Source of the DNA: Trebonia sp963737285
GTDB taxonomy: Bacteria; Actinomycetota; Actinomycetes; Streptosporangiales; Streptosporangiaceae
DNA length: 64,000 nucleotides
Assembly (NCBI GenBank): GCA_963737285.1
Contig: CAVTRT010000001.1
Location: 496,001 to 560,000, forward strand
Direction of reading: 5' to 3'
Positions 61,249 to 64,000 of the stretch are shown piece by piece. The translations under genes were made by a program, and so were the position numbers. Below the pieces are notes generated by a model. The model did not search any database, had not been told where the DNA came from, and saw nothing but the letters and a program-made list of their open reading frames with translations. Position 1 is the stretch's first letter. Each line of letters begins with the position of its first letter.

Positions 61249-62349
61249 TCACGACGACATCGGGACGGGTGTCTGGGAACTCGTCGGCTCGGCGGCGGTC
61301 GGCGGTGCCGTCACGGTGATTGAGCTTGGCGATGGAGCCGTGGGCGTCGGCGCGGGCGACGGCAGCTTGGTCGGCTTGGGAGCGGCCGGGATGGTCGGCT
61401 TCGGCTTCGGCTTGGGCTTCGGCTTGGGAGCCGCCGCCTTCGGCGCCTTCCACGGCGTAACGCTCGCTGAGAACCACAGGGTGTGTGTACCGATCCCGCC
61501 CACGCAGATCTCGTACCCGGTTTCCACCGCGGTGAGGTACCACTTCGAGCTGAGCAGGCGCCGGTCCTGGGTGTACTGGAAGAAGTTCTTGAGGTTCAGG
61601 TTCACCACTTCGGACGTGGACTTCAGCCGCCAGAACCGGACGTAGTTCCAGGTGCGGCCACCATGGGAGGTAGTCCAGTTGGTGTAGTCCCACCACGTGC
61701 CGTCGATGTAGACCGGGGTGCCGACCGGGCCACCGATGTTCTTCGCGGCAAGCCAGATCATGATCTCGGCACCATGATTGACCTCGCCGCTGGTGATTGG
61801 CTTGGGGTCGAACCAGATGTCATAGGCGGCGTTGCCGCTGAACTCGCCGTTGCCGAAGTGGTAGTGGAACGTCGAGCTGGCCGCCTTGATGTTGCTGACC
61901 TGCATGGGCAGCCCGCTGTGCGGGCTGCAGACGCTGATCTCGCAGCCGAGGAAGGCGTTCGGGTAGGCCCCCCAGGCCGTGTGCACACCGGAGGACGTGA
62001 TCTGGAAGTTGGGCTTGTGCTCGTAGACCGTCAGGCACAACGGCTCACCGCTGTCGTCGTTATTCCGGACGTCGATGCGCTCCACCGTGTCAATGTGCTG
62101 GTCGTTGCGGCAGATCTTGTTTGACCCGTGGATGCTCACGGCCGGGCTGGCGGGCCCAGCGGCCTTCGCGACCCCGGTTCCGATGGCCCCGCCGAGCACC
62201 ACCACCGCCGCCATCGACACGGCAAGGAACCGCTTCTTCTGAATGAACTGTCCTAGCCGGTCCCATGCGTAACGCCCCGCCCGGTGGATCCGCACCCGTA
62301 CATACCTCCGTGAGTTACCCCGACAGGCTTCGTTGATAGGACAGCCCAT
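61249..62349 (-). CDS. Secreted glycoside hydrolase family 12-like glucanase
   Basis: A 366-aa exported protein: signal/anchor segment KKRFLAVSMAAVVVLGGAIG (residues 38-57), then a beta-jelly-roll with the GH12 pattern: GNAAYDIWFDPKPI, GAEIMIWLAAKNIGGPVGTP (nucleophile Glu), WNYVRFWRLK, and the second Glu in AVETGYEICVGG. The C-terminus is a Pro/Lys/Thr-rich tail without a binding module. Expected to cleave beta-1,4-glucan (cellulose/xyloglucan), but activity is not shown. ATG 62349 has a long N-terminal pre-segment; a start nearer the hydrophobic segment is possible. Confidence 0.85.
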   Translation of the reverse strand: MGCPINEACRGNSRRYVRVRIHRAGRYAWDRLGQFIQKKRFLAVSMAAVVVLGGAIGTGVAKAAGPASPAVSIHGSNKICRNDQHIDTVERIDVRNNDDSGEPLCLTVYEHKPNFQITSSGVHTAWGAYPNAFLGCEISVCSPHSGLPMQVSNIKAASSTFHYHFGNGEFSGNAAYDIWFDPKPITSGEVNHGAEIMIWLAAKNIGGPVGTPVYIDGTWWDYTNWTTSHGGRTWNYVRFWRLKSTSEVVNLNLKNFFQYTQDRRLLSSKWYLTAVETGYEICVGGIGTHTLWFSASVTPWKAPKAAAPKPKPKPKPKPTIPAAPKPTKLPSPAPTPTAPSPSSITVTAPPTAAEPTSSQTPVPMSS

Positions 62350-62534
62350 GAAGATTATTACGCATAAATACTGACATTCCCGTACTCCAACGGTAATCGC
62401 CGGTAACGATTTGGGGGACTTGCGGTGGCTGGGAAAGCCAGGTCAGGATCCGCTTTCGCCAGGACCTCGTTCACCTGTCATGCGAGACGCCCCTCTTGTC
62501 CGGGGCAGCACGGCCTCCTGCATGCCAAAGCCAA

Positions 62535-62566
62535 CGGGGCCGGTCCAGTCTCCCGGACCAGCCCCG
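62535..62566 (-). terminator. Hairpin downstream of the edge gene
   Basis: CGGGGCCGGTCC (62535-62546) pairs with GGACCAGCCCCG (62555-62566) with one mismatch and an 8-nt loop, about 115 bp after the stop of the last gene. The remainder of 62350-62681 holds no gene I can support. Confidence 0.6.
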
Positions 62567-62681
62567 CCTTCTTCGGCTGCCGCGGCGCCCGCGCGCCGGT
62601 TCAGACTCGCGACGCGAGCGAGAACATCTGTGCGGGCCTGCCAGCGCCGAGCAACCTCGTCGAACTCGGAAAGTAAGGCCG

Positions 62682-64000
62682 TCACGGCGCCAGCCAAAGT
62701 GAGGAGTTGCTGAAGCTGAACAGGCTGTGATCGCGGACGTACTCGGTGAGGTACAACTGCGCGGCTAGCTGGGCCGTCTGCTCCTCGCGGCCGACGTACA
62801 CGTACTCGTTCTTGTCATTGCTGGGGTACTCGCCGTAGGTGCTGCCGTCGGAGTTCTTGGCCTGCATGGCCAGTTCCGCGCCGGCGTGCAGCCCCTCGTA
62901 GCTGTCGGCAGTCGCGGCGGTGGGGGTGCCGGTGCCGGTGTCAACGCCGAAGGCGGCGGTCTGCGCGTCGACCAGCGCATACGGGATCTCCTCGCCAAGG
63001 CCCCAGTCGCAGCCCTGCGGGTAGTAGATCGCGGTGGAGTTGGCGCTGAGCGGCGGGTAGACCGTGTCAGTCGTGTCGCCAGCCGGGACCGGGAAGCCCG
63101 ACTCGGGCTTGTACTTGACCGTCGTGTAGGCGTTGTACACCGGCCCGACCAGGGCCGTGGAAGCATCCGGCGCGGACGTGCCAGCCAGCGAGGTCAGCAG
63201 GACGTCCTCCATGTTCTGGTAGATCAGCGAGCTGTAGTCCGGTGCGTAGCGGTTGTGGTTGTACAGGTCGCCGCCGCTCAGCACGTTCGACCCACCGCCG
63301 TTGATCCAGGAAGCCACCGTCGCGCCATTGACCTCGGTGGTGCTCTTGTCGTCGGACGGCTGGGACCACGCGATTATGGCGTCCCTGGCCACGGTGTTCT
63401 GCCAGACGGGGACTAGGGCGTTGCCCGGCATCATCACCGCGGCGAGCTGGGCTGGCATCGGGTTCCAGCTGTCCGGGTCGGAGCCGGTATTGCCAGGCTG
63501 CAGGACGGTCCCGGCCTCGTTCGCGTAAAACTGCGACGGCAGGTCCATGCCCCAGGCGGCCTCGAAGTACACCATCTTGGCCACCTGGGATTGAACCGCA
63601 GGACTCAGGTCCGGCCAGAGCAGCCAGGCGGCCGTGCCGATATAGGTGGAGTCAAGCTGGCTCTCCGTGGTCGCGCCCCAGCCGCTCGACGCGCTCACCG
63701 GCGTATTTACCAGATGGGCGGCCGCGACCTTGCTGATGATCTGGACCGTGAAGCTGGTGGCGGTCGCCGTCGAGACACCGGTACCGGGGTCGGTCGAGTC
63801 TGTCGGCGGGTTGGGGTTGTAGGCACCGGTCGCGATGGAGGTCGCCAGGCTGAAGGCCTCCATGGACAGGCGCCGCACCGAGTCGGTCGTGTTGACGCTG
63901 GCCGCGGCACTAGCCGTCTCGGCCTCGGTGCCCGTCAGGGCGTTGACGTCATTGGGCAATATCTCGCTCTTCATCGGAGCGCCGACGACGGCGGGGTAGA
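62682..64000 (-). CDS. Exported protein, C-terminal part (cut by the window edge)
   Basis: At least 439 codons; the frame continues beyond 64000 (YPAVVGAPMKSEILPNDVN), so the ATG at 63974 is internal. The composition is Ser/Thr/Ala-rich with many Trp/Tyr (WLLWPDLSPAVQSQVAKMVY, YAPDYSSLIYQNMEDVLL, EEIPYALVDAQTAAFG), suggesting an alpha/alpha-toroid enzyme outside the cell; I do not recognise the family. No catalytic motif can be assigned. Confidence 0.6.
   Translation of the reverse strand, partial: YPAVVGAPMKSEILPNDVNALTGTEAETASAAASVNTTDSVRRLSMEAFSLATSIATGAYNPNPPTDSTDPGTGVSTATATSFTVQIISKVAAAHLVNTPVSASSGWGATTESQLDSTYIGTAAWLLWPDLSPAVQSQVAKMVYFEAAWGMDLPSQFYANEAGTVLQPGNTGSDPDSWNPMPAQLAAVMMPGNALVPVWQNTVARDAIIAWSQPSDDKSTTEVNGATVASWINGGGSNVLSGGDLYNHNRYAPDYSSLIYQNMEDVLLTSLAGTSAPDASTALVGPVYNAYTTVKYKPESGFPVPAGDTTDTVYPPLSANSTAIYYPQGCDWGLGEEIPYALVDAQTAAFGVDTGTGTPTAATADSYEGLHAGAELAMQAKNSDGSTYGEYPSNDKNEYVYVGREEQTAQLAAQLYLTEYVRDHSLFSFSNSSLWLAP

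Noticed and set aside
62443..62697. 84-aa frame between the edge gene and the GH12 gene
   Set aside because: It overlaps the 3' end of the edge gene and spans the likely terminator hairpin; no recognisable domain.

Overview
The window is the replication-origin region of a high-GC Gram-positive actinobacterial chromosome. The order recF-dnaN-oriC-dnaA, then rpmH-rnpA-yidD-yidC-jag-rsmG-parA, then parB, trxBA, sigM with its anti-sigma gene, murJ, a DUF6049 gene, pcnA, ino1, padR, a class A PBP, rpsF-ssb-rpsR-rplI and dnaB is the Streptomyces/Streptosporangiales type of core. Frequent GTG starts, very high GC, a long DnaA domain II and the oxidative-stress type trxB promoter agree with this. I cannot name the genus.

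1-8.3 kb: recF (partial), dnaN and dnaA run leftward and flank a 492-bp oriC. The ribosomal protein L34 / RNase P / membrane-insertase operon runs rightward, with 4-nt gene overlaps and a near-consensus rpmH promoter. 8.2-12.5 kb: parA and parB are present but convergent rather than in one operon. parA ends in an intrinsic terminator. parB is flanked by two arrays of one 33-bp repeat family in opposite orientations, and the second array lies between two perfect parS sites. This is the most unusual part of the window. 12.5-28.7 kb: housekeeping genes (threonine-aldolase-like enzyme, GNAT, thioredoxin system behind a sigma-R type promoter, sigM and anti-sigma, a pseudokinase, MurJ, DUF6049, CCA-adding enzyme, MFS, inositol phosphate synthase, PadR). 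29.3-38.9 kb: a class A PBP with a very long glycine/glutamine tail, an endonuclease IV-like protein, the S6-SSB-S18-L9 operon, a second cluster of DnaA boxes, and dnaB carrying a class-3 mini-intein in its P-loop.

38.9-45.7 kb is an accessory island directly after dnaB. A 1.87-kb unit (ABC-2 permease, truncated ABC ATPase, truncated PadR) occurs twice as near-identical direct repeats. They enclose a MerR-like gene, a decayed alanine-dehydrogenase-like pseudogene, a resolvase scrap and an AAA/DUF4143 ATPase preceded by three phased AGATCT repeats. 45.9-55.4 kb holds a membrane protein, a PadR-controlled ABC transporter, an ECF sigma factor with a membrane partner, and a RecD2 helicase with a 16-copy Gln-Gln-Pro repeat. 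Several genes between 48.8 and 55.6 kb carry a single-base frameshift, either real decay or base-calling errors. 55.3-57.9 kb is the tail of a phosphonate C-P lyase operon (phnL scrap, DUF1045, phnM, phnN) without its catalytic core. 58.3-64 kb encodes exported proteins (Ig-like repeat protein, GH12 glucanase, an unrecognised exported protein running off the edge) and a sugar-epimerase-like protein.
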